This document shows, piece by piece, positions 8,484 through 18,041 of a stretch of DNA of 64,000 nt. Location of the stretch: the NCBI GenBank assembly GCA_035548515.1, contig DASZSW010000013.1, positions 1-64,000 of the forward strand, written 5' to 3'. The notes below the pieces were generated by a model that searched no databases, was not told the origin of the DNA, and was given only the letters and a program-made list of their open reading frames with translations. The DNA is from DASZQY01 sp035548515. GTDB lineage: Bacteria > Pseudomonadota > Alphaproteobacteria > Rhizobiales > Kaistiaceae. The position numbers and the translations under genes are program-made. Each line of letters begins with the position of its first letter. The first letter of the stretch is position 1.

Positions 8484-9689
8484 TCACTTCGCCCGGTCGA
8501 GGGCCTGCGTCAAATCTTCGGCAAGATCGTCGGCATCTTCGAGGCCAACGGAAAGCCGCAGCATCCCCTGCGTGATCCCGAGTCCAAGGCGCACGTCCTC
8601 GCTGAGCCGCTGATGCGTCGTGGTTGACGGATGAGTAACAAGACTCTTGGCGTCGCCGAGATTATTCGAGATGCGCGTCACCTTCAGCGCATTGGCGACC
8701 TTGAAGGCGCCCTTTTGCCCGCCCTTCACCTCGAACGCGATGAGCGTCGAGCCACCCTTCATCTGCCGCTGCGCGATCGCGTACTGCGGATGGTCGGGCC
8801 GCCCCGGATAGAGCACGCGCGTCACGGCACGGTGCCCGGCGATGACATCGGCAAGCTTCGCCGCGTTGGCTGTCTGCCGCTCGACGCGGATCGCCAGCGT
8901 CTCCAGTCCCTTGAGCAGCACCCAGGCGTTGAACGGCGACAGCGATGGCCCGGTCTGTCGCAGGAACGTGTGCACGTTGTCGGCGATGAAGGTTTCGTCG
9001 GCGAGGATGACGCCCCCGAGAACGCGCCCACCGCCGTCGATATGCTTGGTCGCCGAGTAAACGACGATGTCGGCGCCGAGCGCCAGCGGCTGCTGCAGGA
9101 TTGGCGTCGCGAAGACATTGTCGACGATCAGCCGCGCACCCGCCTTGTGAGCGATCTCGGCGATTGCGGCGATGTTGTAGACCTCGAGCGTCGGGTTGGT
9201 CGGCGACTCGAGGAAAAACGCTTTCGTCTTTTTCGTCACCGCCTTCTTCCAGGCGGAGAGATCGGAGCCGTCGACCAGCGTATGCGTGATGCCGAACTTC
9301 GGCAGCAGGTCCTGCACGACATAGAGACACGAACCGAACAGCGCGCGCGCCGCCACGACATGGTCGCCCTGTTTCAACGACGACAGGAACACTGCAGTGA
9401 CCGCCGCCATGCCGCTCGCCGTCGCGCGTGCGGCGCCAGCGCCCTCCAGCAGGCGCATGCGCTCCTCGAACATCGCCAGCGTCGGGTTGTTGTAGCGAGA
9501 GTAGATGAACCCGGGATCGTCGCCCTTGAAGCGGGCGGCTGCCTGCTCCGCGCTGTCGTAGACATAGCCCTGGGTGAGGAACAACGCCTCGCTGTTCTCG
9601 CCAAACTGCGAGCGCAGGATGCCGCCGTGGACGAGCTGCGTCGCGGGACGGAGGGTCTTCTTGGTCGTCTTGTTTGCGGTCTTGGCCAT
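8484..9689 (-). CDS. metZ: O-succinylhomoserine sulfhydrylase
   Basis: 401 aa PLP enzyme of the Cys/Met metabolism family. It forms homocysteine directly from O-succinylhomoserine and sulfide, bypassing cystathionine. Visible: the N-terminal core RPATQLVHGGILRSQFGENSEALFLTQGYVYDS (split here: RPATQLVHGG, then GENSEALFLTQGYVYDS), SRYNNPTLAMFEER, and the PLP-Lys region VYSATKHIDGGGRVLGG. The N-terminal tail of Lys/Thr is short and unconserved. ATG at 9689 is preceded by GGGAAG. Expression is evidently controlled by the SAM-II riboswitch and the terminator upstream. dcd-like gene is divergent. Confidence 0.94.
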   Translation of the reverse strand: MAKTANKTTKKTLRPATQLVHGGILRSQFGENSEALFLTQGYVYDSAEQAAARFKGDDPGFIYSRYNNPTLAMFEERMRLLEGAGAARATASGMAAVTAVFLSSLKQGDHVVAARALFGSCLYVVQDLLPKFGITHTLVDGSDLSAWKKAVTKKTKAFFLESPTNPTLEVYNIAAIAEIAHKAGARLIVDNVFATPILQQPLALGADIVVYSATKHIDGGGRVLGGVILADETFIADNVHTFLRQTGPSLSPFNAWVLLKGLETLAIRVERQTANAAKLADVIAGHRAVTRVLYPGRPDHPQYAIAQRQMKGGSTLIAFEVKGGQKGAFKVANALKVTRISNNLGDAKSLVTHPSTTTHQRLSEDVRLGLGITQGMLRLSVGLEDADDLAEDLTQALDRAK

Positions 9690-9703
9690 CGGATGCTTCC
9701 CAA

Positions 9704-9727
9704 CAAAAACCCGGCCTTCGGCCGGGT
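9704..9727 (-). terminator. Intrinsic terminator between SAM-II riboswitch and metZ
   Basis: On the minus strand an 8-bp perfect stem (ACCCGGCC / GGCCGGGT, 9709-9727) with a three-base loop is followed at once by a run of T (9705-9709, then G). It lies between the riboswitch and the metZ ATG, 15 bases before the start codon. This is the layout of a transcription attenuator, although SAM-II elements are often thought to act on translation; the lower part of the stem may also hinder ribosome access. Confidence 0.75.
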
Positions 9728-9739
9728 GGGGACATCATC

Positions 9740-9803
9740 CCTCCGGCCTCTTTAGCGATTTGTTTTACGTGGCTGCAAGCCGGCCGGCTCAAATGACCAC
9801 GGA
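9740..9803 (-). promoter_or_regulatory. SAM-II riboswitch (metA element) in the metZ leader
   Basis: Read on the minus strand the segment has all blocks of the SAM-II consensus in order: CCGTGGTCATTTGAGCCGGC, then TTGCAGCCACGT, an A-rich AAACAAATCGCTAAAGAGG and GGCCGG. CGTGG (about 9797-9801) pairs with CCACG (9767-9771) to form P1, and GCTAAAGAGGC supplies the pseudoknot strand. SAM-II is an H-type pseudoknot that binds S-adenosylmethionine and is found mainly in Alphaproteobacteria before metA, metX and metZ. Position and strand fit metZ control exactly. Confidence 0.93.
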
Positions 9804-9868
9804 ATGCCTGTGGTCTTAGGCACTTCCGAACTTGGCGTCAATCGCCCCTTGGTTTAACGAGTGCCCAC

Positions 9869-10996
9869 ATGGCTGGCGCACAAGGCATCCTACCGGGCGA
9901 GCGCATCCGCGACCTTTTCGCGTCCGGCGCCATTGCGGCGCCACGGCCGCCCGATCCCGATCAGATCCAGCCGGCCAGCTTGGACCTTCGGCTCGGCGAA
10001 AAGGCCTATCGCGTGCGCGCCAGCTTCCTTCCGGGCCCGTCGCGCTCGGTGGCCGATCGCCTGGCGACCGTGAAGCTGCACGAATTTGGCCTCGTCGACG
10101 GCGCGGTACTGGAAACCGGCTGCGTCTACATCGTGCCTCTGATGGAGACGCTGGCGCTGCCTGCCGACATCGCGGCGGCCGCCAACCCGAAATCCTCGAC
10201 CGGCCGCCTCGACGTCTTCACCCGCGTCATCACCGACCAGGCGCGCGAGTTCGACACGATCCCGGCCGGCTACCGCGGGCCGCTTTACCTAGAGATCAGC
10301 CCGCGCACCTTCCCGGTTCTGGTCCGAGCCGGCTCGCGCCTGTCGCAGATGCGTTTCCGCCGCGGCGAAGCGCGGCTCGACGATGCCGCGCTGCTGGCAC
10401 TGCACCAGCGCGAGACGCTGGTCGCCGGTGGCCCCACCATCGCCAACGGCATCACAGTCACGATCGACCTCAGCGGCACCGACGGCATCGTCGGCTATCG
10501 CGCCAAGCGCCACACCGCGGTCATCGACGTCGACAGGCGCGCTGCAAACGACGCCGCGGACTTCTGGGAGCCCATCACACAGCACAAGAGCCGCGAGCTG
10601 ATCCTCGACCCCGACCAGTTCTACATCCTCGTCTCCCGCGAAGCCGTGCACGTCCCGCCCGACTACGCTGCCGAGATGGTGCCGTTCGATCCGCTGGTCG
10701 GCGAGTTCCGCGTCCACTACGCCGGCTTCTTCGACCCGGGCTTCGGCCACAGCGCCGCGGGCGGGGCAGGGAGCCGCGCCGTGCTGGAAGTGCGCAGCCA
10801 CGAGGTGCCGTTCATCCTCGAGGATGGCCAGGTGGTCGGCCGCCTCGTCTACGAGCGGCTGACCGAGCGGCCCTCCAAGCTCTACGGCAGCGACCTCGGC
10901 TCCAACTACCAGGCGCAGGGCCTGAAACTGTCCAAGCACTTCCGCCCGTTCAGCCCGGCGGCGCCGGAAAGCGTCCTCATCGCGCCGGCCGACTAG
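9869..10996 (+). CDS. dcd: 2'-deoxycytidine 5'-triphosphate deaminase (long form)
   Basis: 375 aa, the long proteobacterial dCTP deaminase family (about 360-370 aa), which appears to hold two dUTPase-like halves. It supplies dUTP for thymidylate synthesis. Conserved segments: QIQPASLDLRLGEKAYRVRASFLPG (first part QIQPASLDLRLG), ANPKSSTGRLDVFTRVI, RGPLYLEISPRTFPVLV and GSRLSQMRF, with second-half counterparts FYILVSREAVHVPPDYAAEM (AVHVPPDYAAEM) and HEVPFILEDGQ. ATG at 9869 lies 66 bases from the start of the divergent metZ riboswitch, so both promoters share a short intergenic region. Confidence 0.88.
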   Translation: MAGAQGILPGERIRDLFASGAIAAPRPPDPDQIQPASLDLRLGEKAYRVRASFLPGPSRSVADRLATVKLHEFGLVDGAVLETGCVYIVPLMETLALPADIAAAANPKSSTGRLDVFTRVITDQAREFDTIPAGYRGPLYLEISPRTFPVLVRAGSRLSQMRFRRGEARLDDAALLALHQRETLVAGGPTIANGITVTIDLSGTDGIVGYRAKRHTAVIDVDRRAANDAADFWEPITQHKSRELILDPDQFYILVSREAVHVPPDYAAEMVPFDPLVGEFRVHYAGFFDPGFGHSAAGGAGSRAVLEVRSHEVPFILEDGQVVGRLVYERLTERPSKLYGSDLGSNYQAQGLKLSKHFRPFSPAAPESVLIAPAD

Positions 10997-11199
10997 GGAG
11001 CCCAATCTGGCGCTGGTGCCGGACGGGTTTCACCGTCCCTTCATCATCCGGCTTGAAATTTTCTTAAGCTCACGCAGCCTACGGTTGCCGCAACGGCCGC
11101 CGCGCGCATGGACACGGATCCCGTGCTGCCGCCCGCTCTCGCAAATGGAGTGGCGTCCTGTCGATCAGGTCCGCCGCGCCGTACCTAGTCACGATCGCC

Positions 11200-13008
11200 G
11201 TGGCAGTTGCGGTGAAGGTCAGCTTCCCGCTCCTTCTCGACCTTCAACATCGCGCCAACCCGCCGAGTGCCGGCACCGTGGCTTCGCGCACCATAGCCGC
11301 GACGGTGGCCTCGCTGAAGATTCCGGCCCGCACCGTCGAACTGCCGACGGAGAAGGCACGGCGGCTCCGGGAAGCCATCAAGGTTGGCGACTACGCCGCG
11401 GCCGACAAGATCTACGCCGACGTCCTCGCCGGCAGCCGGATCGAGTCCTGGCGCTTCTATCCGTTCACCGATTTTATCGGCGGCATCGCCGATCTGGACG
11501 ATCCCGTATTCGAGACGGATCTTGGCAACTGGATTCACAGCCGCCCGAGCGACGCAGCGCCTCTGGTGACACGCGCGCGGTATTATCTCGATCTGGCCTG
11601 GGCCAGGCGAGGCCACGCCTTCAGCAACGAAACGCCGGCGGCGAAACTGGAGACGTTCACGACCTATATCGGCAAGGCGCTTGCCGACAGCGAGGCAGCG
11701 CTCAGGCTCGATACCAGCAATCCGTACGCCTTTTCTCTAAGGCTCAGCATCATGCGGAGCATTGGAGCGTCCCGGGAGTTGATGGACGCGTTCGGCGAGG
11801 CCGTGGACAAGTATCCTGCCTACTATCCGCTCTACACGATCACGCTCGAAGCGCTGCAGCCCAAGTGGGGCGGGAGCGTGCCTGCGATGTATGCGTTCGT
11901 CGACCGCTACGCTGGCAGCCTGAATGAGGATTCGCCGCGCAAGCTCCTCTATCTCGCCCTCTATGGCCGCATCCTGGAAAGTGTCACGGCGGCCTGCAAT
12001 TCCATTGGTTCGACCGCGGACGAGAACGCGGTCGACTGCGTCTCACCGGCCATGGCGGCGGCCGTCACGCCCCAGCTTGAAAGGGGCATACAGCTCGCGT
12101 TCCGGCTCTATGAGCGGTCGGACAAATACGAATTCGGGGTCGCGCTCGCGGACATACTTTCCCCGATGCTCAACGTTACGAATGGCGCGTTCCAGGCCGG
12201 CGCCATGCTCGAGATGGCTGCCACCACGTTGCACAGCAACACCCAGCTCAGGCCAGACCAGCCACCCCGCAACAACTACGTCATCGATCGACTGGTCGCC
12301 CAATCCTGGTACATGAAGGGGAATTACCAGAACGCCATCCAGAAGGGGCGGGAAGCGCTGAGCGACATCGCGATCGCGCGATTTCCCAGCGAAGAAGAGA
12401 GGGACGTGGCCGCTGCCGACGCTCTGGCGCTCGTAGCTGCGGCTCACAGCCAGCTCGGTGACGGAGCGAACACGATCGCTTACCGGCAGGCCGCCATATC
12501 TCTTGGCGACAAGACGGAGCTGGAGCAACCCGTCTGCTACAACTACTACTATCTCAAGGCATACGACGACGCGATACGCAGCTGCACGAAAGCGATCGAC
12601 GAAGGCGCCGGCGGAATGGCGGCGCGCTACTGGCGTGGCGCCGCATACCGTGACCAGGGCGATCCGGAGGCGGCCGTCAAGGACTGGGCGATCGTCGCCG
12701 GCTCGGAGAGCGACTATCGCGCGACCGCCGCAATCGATACGTCGATGATCTACTTCGGGCGAAACGACAACCGCACCGCCCTCGATGTCCTCAACCGGTA
12801 TGACTACCTTTATGACCCGGAAAGGACCGAGAAGAGCAACGTGGCGGTTGGCTACAACAATCGTTGCTATGCCTACATGCAGCTCGGCGAATTGCGGAAG
12901 GCCCTGGACGACTGCACCGCGTCGCTCAAGTACGGTGCCATACCCGACGCCTACAGCAAGCAGCTGCAGCTTATCCAGATGCTGAAAACGCCGGCCCCGG
13001 TTCTCTGA
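11200..13008 (+). CDS. TPR-containing protein with an N-terminal hydrophobic segment (DUF4034-like)
   Basis: About 602 aa from the GTG at 11200. The frame stays open upstream, and the translated sequence before it (YLVTIAVAVAVKVSFPLLL) is hydrophobic, so the true start is probably a little further 5'; a GGAG at 11147 sits seven bases before a CTG at 11158 in frame. No ATG is available. The middle (FETDLGNWIHSRPSDAAPLVTRARYYLDLAWARRG) resembles DUF4034 proteins by eye (key part ARYYLDLAWARRG). The C-terminal half has TPR-like repeats (YMKGNYQNAIQKGREAL, YYYLKAYDDAIRSCTKAID, AYMQLGELRKALDDCTASL). No function known. Confidence 0.7.
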   Translation: MAVAVKVSFPLLLDLQHRANPPSAGTVASRTIAATVASLKIPARTVELPTEKARRLREAIKVGDYAAADKIYADVLAGSRIESWRFYPFTDFIGGIADLDDPVFETDLGNWIHSRPSDAAPLVTRARYYLDLAWARRGHAFSNETPAAKLETFTTYIGKALADSEAALRLDTSNPYAFSLRLSIMRSIGASRELMDAFGEAVDKYPAYYPLYTITLEALQPKWGGSVPAMYAFVDRYAGSLNEDSPRKLLYLALYGRILESVTAACNSIGSTADENAVDCVSPAMAAAVTPQLERGIQLAFRLYERSDKYEFGVALADILSPMLNVTNGAFQAGAMLEMAATTLHSNTQLRPDQPPRNNYVIDRLVAQSWYMKGNYQNAIQKGREALSDIAIARFPSEEERDVAAADALALVAAAHSQLGDGANTIAYRQAAISLGDKTELEQPVCYNYYYLKAYDDAIRSCTKAIDEGAGGMAARYWRGAAYRDQGDPEAAVKDWAIVAGSESDYRATAAIDTSMIYFGRNDNRTALDVLNRYDYLYDPERTEKSNVAVGYNNRCYAYMQLGELRKALDDCTASLKYGAIPDAYSKQLQLIQMLKTPAPVL

Positions 13009-13027
13009 GTTCCGGCCCCGCGCTGCC

Positions 13028-14635
13028 TCAGCTGCGTATGAGCTTCACCAGCGTCTCCAGGCGGTCCGCCTCCGATGGCGGCTTGTCCCACCGCAGGCGC
13101 GCTATTCTGGGAAACCGCATCGCGATCCCGGAGCGATGCCGCGGCGAGCGTTGCAAGCCTTCGAATGCCACTTCGAGTACCAGCCCCTTCGCGCCTTCGT
13201 GCACGACCTCGCGGACCGGGCCAAACCGGTTGATCGTGTTGTTGCGCACGAATTTGTCGATCTCGATCAGCTCCTCGTCGGTAAAGCCAAAGTAAGCCTT
13301 GCCGACGGGAACCAGTTCGTCAGTGCCGCTCTCGCCGGGGTGCCAGACGCCGAAGGTGTAGTCTGAGTAGTAGGAGGAGCGTTTGCCGTGGCCGCGCTGC
13401 GCATACATCAGCACGGCATCGACCGTGTGGGGATCGCGCTTCCATTTGAACCACGGCCCCTTCGGCCGTCCCGGCTCGTAGACCGAATCCCAGCGCTTGA
13501 GCATCACACCTTCGATGACGGCATCGGGCGGGGCACCGCGCAGCGCGGCCAGCTCCTCGCCATTGGCGTAGGTGAGCAGCGGCGACACGTCGACGCGCCG
13601 CGCCAGCGAACGACCGACGAGAGCCTCAAGCCGCTTGCGCCGTTCGCGGAAGGGGAGGGGCCGGATGTCTTCAGTCCCGTCGATCAAACAGTCGTACGCC
13701 CGCAGGAACGCCGGGTGCGACTCCATGAGCTTCCCCGACACGGATTTGCGGTTCAGACGCTGCTGCAGATCGGCGAACGAGCCAAGGGCAAAGCCCGCGT
13801 CACCATACGCGCCGATGAGCAACTCGCCGTCGATAGCGCCTTCGATGTCGAGCCCAGCGACCAGATCGGGGAACGTGTGCGAGATGTCGTCGCCGGTGCG
13901 CGTATAGAGTCGCTTCACCCCGCTGTCGTTGACGGCCTGTACGCGGATGCCATCCCACTTCCATTCCGCCGCGTAAGCCTCTGGCGTGATTCGGAGAAGC
14001 TCGTCGTCCGAAATGGCGTGCGACAGCATCACGGGACGGAACGGCGCCTTCACCGTCGACTCCGGCGCCGGCGCACGACCCTCCAGCCAGGCGAATAGCG
14101 CGACGTACGGCGGTCCGACCGCGTGCCACACCTCTTCGATCTCGTTGATCGGCTTGCCACCGAGATCGGCAAGCGCCTGCTTAGCCAGCCGCGCCGAGAC
14201 GCCGATACGCAATCCGCCGACCACCAGCTTGATCAGGGCCCACCGCCCGGTTGCGTCAAGCGCATCGAGCCACTGCTCGACCAGCTTCGGCCCATCGCTG
14301 CGCGATGCTGCTTGCAGCCGCTCCACGACCTCGCGCAATTCGGGCGCACGATTGGCGCCGTGTTTTGCCGGCCAGATCAGCGAGATCGTCTCGGCGAGAT
14401 CGCCGACGTAGTCGTACGAATAATGGAACAGCACGTCGTCGACTCGGCTCTCGACCAGCGCGCGCAGCATCGCCGGCTTCACGCTCGGAATGTCGAGTTC
14501 CGACGTCAACGCGGCGAGCGCGTAGCCGCGATCGGGGTCCGGCGTAGCGCGGAAATAGTCGACCATCAGCCGCAGTTTCGCGTTGCGCTGCGGCGTCAGC
14601 ACCAGACGGTCGAGGAGTGTCGCAAAAGCTTGCAT
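13028..14635 (-). CDS. ATP-dependent DNA ligase, ligase-associated repair type (cisplatin damage response)
   Basis: 535 aa. N-terminal helical domain (about 1-200), then the nucleotidyl-transferase core with motif I KWDG, whose adenylated Lys is K226, followed by TRTGDDISHTFPD and IDGELLIG, and an OB-fold C-terminus (PWFKWKRDP, VPVGKAYFGFTDEEL). The length and N-terminus match the TIGR04120 family, which is usually encoded with an MBL-fold exonuclease, an Lhr-like helicase and the PdeM phosphoesterase. All three partners are within the next 10 kb here, though not adjacent. It seals nicks in a repair pathway distinct from the replicative NAD-dependent LigA. Its gene is divergent from the MFS gene. 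Confidence 0.92.
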   Translation of the reverse strand: MQAFATLLDRLVLTPQRNAKLRLMVDYFRATPDPDRGYALAALTSELDIPSVKPAMLRALVESRVDDVLFHYSYDYVGDLAETISLIWPAKHGANRAPELREVVERLQAASRSDGPKLVEQWLDALDATGRWALIKLVVGGLRIGVSARLAKQALADLGGKPINEIEEVWHAVGPPYVALFAWLEGRAPAPESTVKAPFRPVMLSHAISDDELLRITPEAYAAEWKWDGIRVQAVNDSGVKRLYTRTGDDISHTFPDLVAGLDIEGAIDGELLIGAYGDAGFALGSFADLQQRLNRKSVSGKLMESHPAFLRAYDCLIDGTEDIRPLPFRERRKRLEALVGRSLARRVDVSPLLTYANGEELAALRGAPPDAVIEGVMLKRWDSVYEPGRPKGPWFKWKRDPHTVDAVLMYAQRGHGKRSSYYSDYTFGVWHPGESGTDELVPVGKAYFGFTDEELIEIDKFVRNNTINRFGPVREVVHEGAKGLVLEVAFEGLQRSPRHRSGIAMRFPRIARLRWDKPPSEADRLETLVKLIRS

Positions 14636-14710
14636 CGCCGCTCTTATTTAGGCGTGGCGAAGGGCAGTGGAAACCCGTATAGCGGTCCGACTTCCCGCAG
14701 GGTCGCCGAA

Positions 14711-15886
14711 ATGAACGCGGTTTCCGAGATTGCGCCGGTCGGGCTGACGCGCGACCGCGTCACCTGGTACGCCTACCTGTCGCTCGCCTACCAGACTTAC
14801 CTGGTGACGTCGCAGGGCAACATCCTGCCATTCCTGAAGACCGACCTCGGGCTCTCTTACGGCGAAGTCAGCCTCCATTCCTCGGCCATCGCCGTGGGCG
14901 CATTCGTTGCCGGATTTGGCGGCGAACGCGTCGTGCGTCGCCTCGGCCGCACCGCCGTCCTGTCGGCCGCAGTGCTGGGCGCCGCCTCGGGCGCGCTCTT
15001 GCTGTGCCTTGCCAGCGCCGCCTGGCAGAGCATCGGCGCCTGCCTCGTCATCGGCCTGTTCAGCGCCTTCATCCCGGCGATGGTGTCGGCGATCCTGTTC
15101 GACCTGCATGGCGCGCGCCGCGATATCGCCTACGCCGAGTCCAACGCACTCTGCTACGCGTTCGCCATCGTCGGCCCGCTCGTCGTCGCGCTTGCCACAT
15201 GGCTCGGCTGGAACTGGCGCACCGGCATGCTTCTCGCCACGCTGGTCGGCATCGCCATCGTGCTTGCCTTCATCAATGTCCGCGTTCCGGGCGGCCAGCG
15301 CACCGTCGAAGCAAGCCGTGCGAAACTGCCGCCCGCGTATTGGGCATACTTCACAATGCTCGCCTTCGCGGTGGCGCTGGAATTTGCCGGACTGCTGTGG
15401 GCGCCGAGCTATCTCGAGAAGGTCGTCGGCCTGTCGCCGCCGGCCGCTGCCGCCGGTGCTGGCGCCTTCTTCGCGGCGATGCTGATCGGGCGTACCGCGG
15501 GCGTTCGCTTGTTCCGCATATATTCGACCCGCACCCTGTACTTCGGCGCCATGGCGACCGTTCTCCTCGGCTTCGTCGCTTATTGGGGCGGCAGCGGATC
15601 GGCGGCTGTCGCCATCCCCGGCCTGTTCGTCATCGGCCTCGGCATCGCCAACTTGTTCGCGCTGATCCTCGGCTTCGCCATGAACACCGCTGGTGCAGCC
15701 AGCGACCGTGCATCTGCACGTGCAATCGTCGCGCCGGGCCTCGCCATTCTCGTGAGCCCGCCGCTACTCGGCACGTTCGCCGATCACGCAGGGCTGCACG
15801 CCGCGCAGGTGATGATCCCGATCTATGTGGTGTTGGCAACGGCGGCATACTTCGTCGCGCAGGCGCTGGGGCGCCGCGACGCCTAG
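14711..15886 (+). CDS. Major facilitator superfamily transporter
   Basis: 391 aa with about twelve hydrophobic helices. The ATG at 14711 begins MNAVSEIAPVGLTRDRV and helix 1 follows (WYAYLSLAYQTYLVTSQGNILP). The A-motif-like loop between helices 2 and 3 is FGGERVVRRLGRTAVL. The frame is open far upstream over the divergent ligase gene, but that part codes nothing plausible. Substrate unknown; the family exports or imports small solutes using the proton gradient. Its stop overlaps the convergent UvrD-like helicase gene by four bases. Confidence 0.82.
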   Translation: MNAVSEIAPVGLTRDRVTWYAYLSLAYQTYLVTSQGNILPFLKTDLGLSYGEVSLHSSAIAVGAFVAGFGGERVVRRLGRTAVLSAAVLGAASGALLLCLASAAWQSIGACLVIGLFSAFIPAMVSAILFDLHGARRDIAYAESNALCYAFAIVGPLVVALATWLGWNWRTGMLLATLVGIAIVLAFINVRVPGGQRTVEASRAKLPPAYWAYFTMLAFAVALEFAGLLWAPSYLEKVVGLSPPAAAAGAGAFFAAMLIGRTAGVRLFRIYSTRTLYFGAMATVLLGFVAYWGGSGSAAVAIPGLFVIGLGIANLFALILGFAMNTAGAASDRASARAIVAPGLAILVSPPLLGTFADHAGLHAAQVMIPIYVVLATAAYFVAQALGRRDA

Positions 15887-17916
15887 CCCCAGCGCTTGCG
15901 CATCCGCGCCGCGAGGTCGACGGGCGGCACCGCCGCGCGCGCCTTCGCGCCTGGTACCGCCGGCGGCCACAGCCGCGCCTCGAACCGGTCGAGAATCTTC
16001 TCCGGGATGAAGCGCGTACGCTGCGCGTACATATGCCGGTCGCCGCCGCGCGATTGCTGCGTCACGTAGAACCGATGCGGCACGATCAGCGACAGCGAAT
16101 CCTTGGCGCGTGTCATCGCGACGTAGAGCAGCCGCCGCTCCTCCTCCAGCTCCGCCGTCGTCTCGGCGGCGAGATCGGAGGGGATGCATCCATCGACGAC
16201 GTTCAGCACGTGCACGGACTTCCACTCCTGCCCCTTGGCGGAGTGAATCGTGGAGAGGATCAGGTAGTCCTCATCCTTGAGCGCCGGCGCCGCCTGGCTG
16301 CCGGCGGCATCCGGCGGGTCGAGCGTCAGCTCGGTCAGGAACCGCTCGCGGGACGGATAGCCGGCGGCGATCTGCTCGAGCTGCAGGAGATCGTTCCGTC
16401 GGATCGCGGCATCCTCGTGCATGCGCTCCAGGTGCGGCTCGTACCAGATGCGCACCCGCGCCATGTCCGACGGCCACTCCGCCTGCCGGCCGCGCAGGCC
16501 CTCGGCCAGCGCCGCGAATGCCGGCCAGTCGTCGGCCGCGCGCGCCGGCGGCTGGTAGGTCGCGAAGACCTCCGACGGCGGCCCTTCGACAAGCCGGTCG
16601 AGGAAATCCCCCGCCGTTGCAGGCCCGACGCCCGGCAGAAGCTGCAGCACGCGGAAGGCCGCGACCCGGTCGCGCGGATTCTCGGCGAAGCGCAGCACGG
16701 CCAGCACGTCCTTGACGTGCGCCGCATCCAGAAACTTCAGCCCGCCGTACTTCACGAACGGGATATTCCGCCGCGTCAGTTCGATCTCCAGCGGCCCGGA
16801 ATGATGCGAAGCGCGGAACAGCACCGCCTGCGCCTTTAGCGCCGTGCCCGTCTCGCGCTCGGCCAGCACCTGGTCGCAGACGTAGCGCGCCTGCGCGCCT
16901 TCGTCCGCGACCACGACGATCGTCGGCCGCCCGCCATGCGCCCGATCGGTCCACAGGTCCTTGGTGTAGCGCTCCTCCGCCAGTCCGATCACGGCGTTGG
17001 ATGCAGCGAGGATCGCGCCCGTCGAGCGATAGTTCTGCGCCAGCGTCACTATCGCAGCAGAGGGCGCAAATGATTTCGGGAAGTCGAGGATATTGCGCAC
17101 CGTCGCCGCGCGGAAAGAGTAAATCGATTGCGCGTCGTCGCCGACGACGGCCAGCCCGCGCCCGTCCGGCTTCAGCGCCAGCAGGATCGCCGCCTGCAGC
17201 GCGTTGGTGTCCTGGTATTCGTCGACCAGCACATGATCGAAGCGGCCGCCGATGTCGTCGGCGATGCCGCGCTCCTCCAGCATCGCCGCCCAGTAGAGCA
17301 GCAGGTCGTCGTAGTCGAGTACCCCCTGCGCCTGCTTCGCCTCGACGTAAGCCTTGAACAAGCGCGCCAGTTCCTCCTGCCACGCGAGACACCACGGGAA
17401 GGCGCGCATCAGCACATCGCGCAGCCCCGCTTGCTCGTTAACCGCGCGCGAATAGATCGCGAGACACGTGCCCTTGGTCGGAAACCGCTTCTCCGTGTGC
17501 GAGAAGCCGAGCTCGTGCCGCGCGAGATTCATCAGGTCGGCGGAATCCTCGCGGTCATGGATTGTGAACGCCGGATCGAGCCCGACGTGCGCCGCGTATT
17601 CGCGGAGTAGCCGCGCGCCGATGCCGTGGAAGGTGCCCGACCAGTCGAGCGCCGCCGCGGCCGCTTCGATGCCCAGCGCGTTGCCGGCGATACGCTGCAC
17701 GCGCTGGCTCATCTCGCCGGCGGCGCGGCGCGAGAACGTCATCAGCAGGATGCGCCGCGGGTCGGCGCCGTTGACGATGAGATGCGCCACCCGATGGGCA
17801 AGCGTGTTGGTCTTCCCCGAGCCCGCCCCGGCGATGACCAGCAACGGCCCCGCGCCATGCTCCACGGCGCGCCGCTGCTCGGCGTTCAGCCGATCGAGAT
17901 AGGCGGGAGTCCCCAA
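15883..17916 (-). CDS. UvrD/PcrA-like ATP-dependent DNA helicase (SF1A)
   Basis: 677 aa from a TTG. Motif Q/I: LNAEQRRAVEH then GAGSGKT at residues 30-36; motif Ia LMTFSRRAAGEM; motif II LVDEYQDTNALQ; motif III VVGDDAQSIYSFRAA; motif IV AQNYRSTGAIL; motif V STIHSAKGQEWKSVHV; motif VI LYVAMTRAKDSLSL. It is therefore an active-looking 3'-5' superfamily 1 helicase, shorter than UvrD (about 720 aa). It lies between the ligase and exonuclease of the ligase-associated set and may work with them, but that is inference from position only. Confidence 0.9.
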   Translation of the reverse strand: MGTPAYLDRLNAEQRRAVEHGAGPLLVIAGAGSGKTNTLAHRVAHLIVNGADPRRILLMTFSRRAAGEMSQRVQRIAGNALGIEAAAAALDWSGTFHGIGARLLREYAAHVGLDPAFTIHDREDSADLMNLARHELGFSHTEKRFPTKGTCLAIYSRAVNEQAGLRDVLMRAFPWCLAWQEELARLFKAYVEAKQAQGVLDYDDLLLYWAAMLEERGIADDIGGRFDHVLVDEYQDTNALQAAILLALKPDGRGLAVVGDDAQSIYSFRAATVRNILDFPKSFAPSAAIVTLAQNYRSTGAILAASNAVIGLAEERYTKDLWTDRAHGGRPTIVVVADEGAQARYVCDQVLAERETGTALKAQAVLFRASHHSGPLEIELTRRNIPFVKYGGLKFLDAAHVKDVLAVLRFAENPRDRVAAFRVLQLLPGVGPATAGDFLDRLVEGPPSEVFATYQPPARAADDWPAFAALAEGLRGRQAEWPSDMARVRIWYEPHLERMHEDAAIRRNDLLQLEQIAAGYPSRERFLTELTLDPPDAAGSQAAPALKDEDYLILSTIHSAKGQEWKSVHVLNVVDGCIPSDLAAETTAELEEERRLLYVAMTRAKDSLSLIVPHRFYVTQQSRGGDRHMYAQRTRFIPEKILDRFEARLWPPAVPGAKARAAVPPVDLAARMRKRWG

Positions 17917-18041
17917 GGCGAATCAATCCGTTAGCGCAATACGCCCAGCAGATATGATTCACCGTTTGTTCGCAACGGCTGAGGAACTGGATCGGAGGCC
18001 CGCGCGTTGCTCAACATCACCCACCGAAGGGAGCCAATTTC

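Noticed and set aside
11021..11038. GGACGG/CCGTCC stem-loop after the dCTP deaminase gene as a terminator
   Set aside because: Only a six-base stem and no T-run follows; too weak to call.
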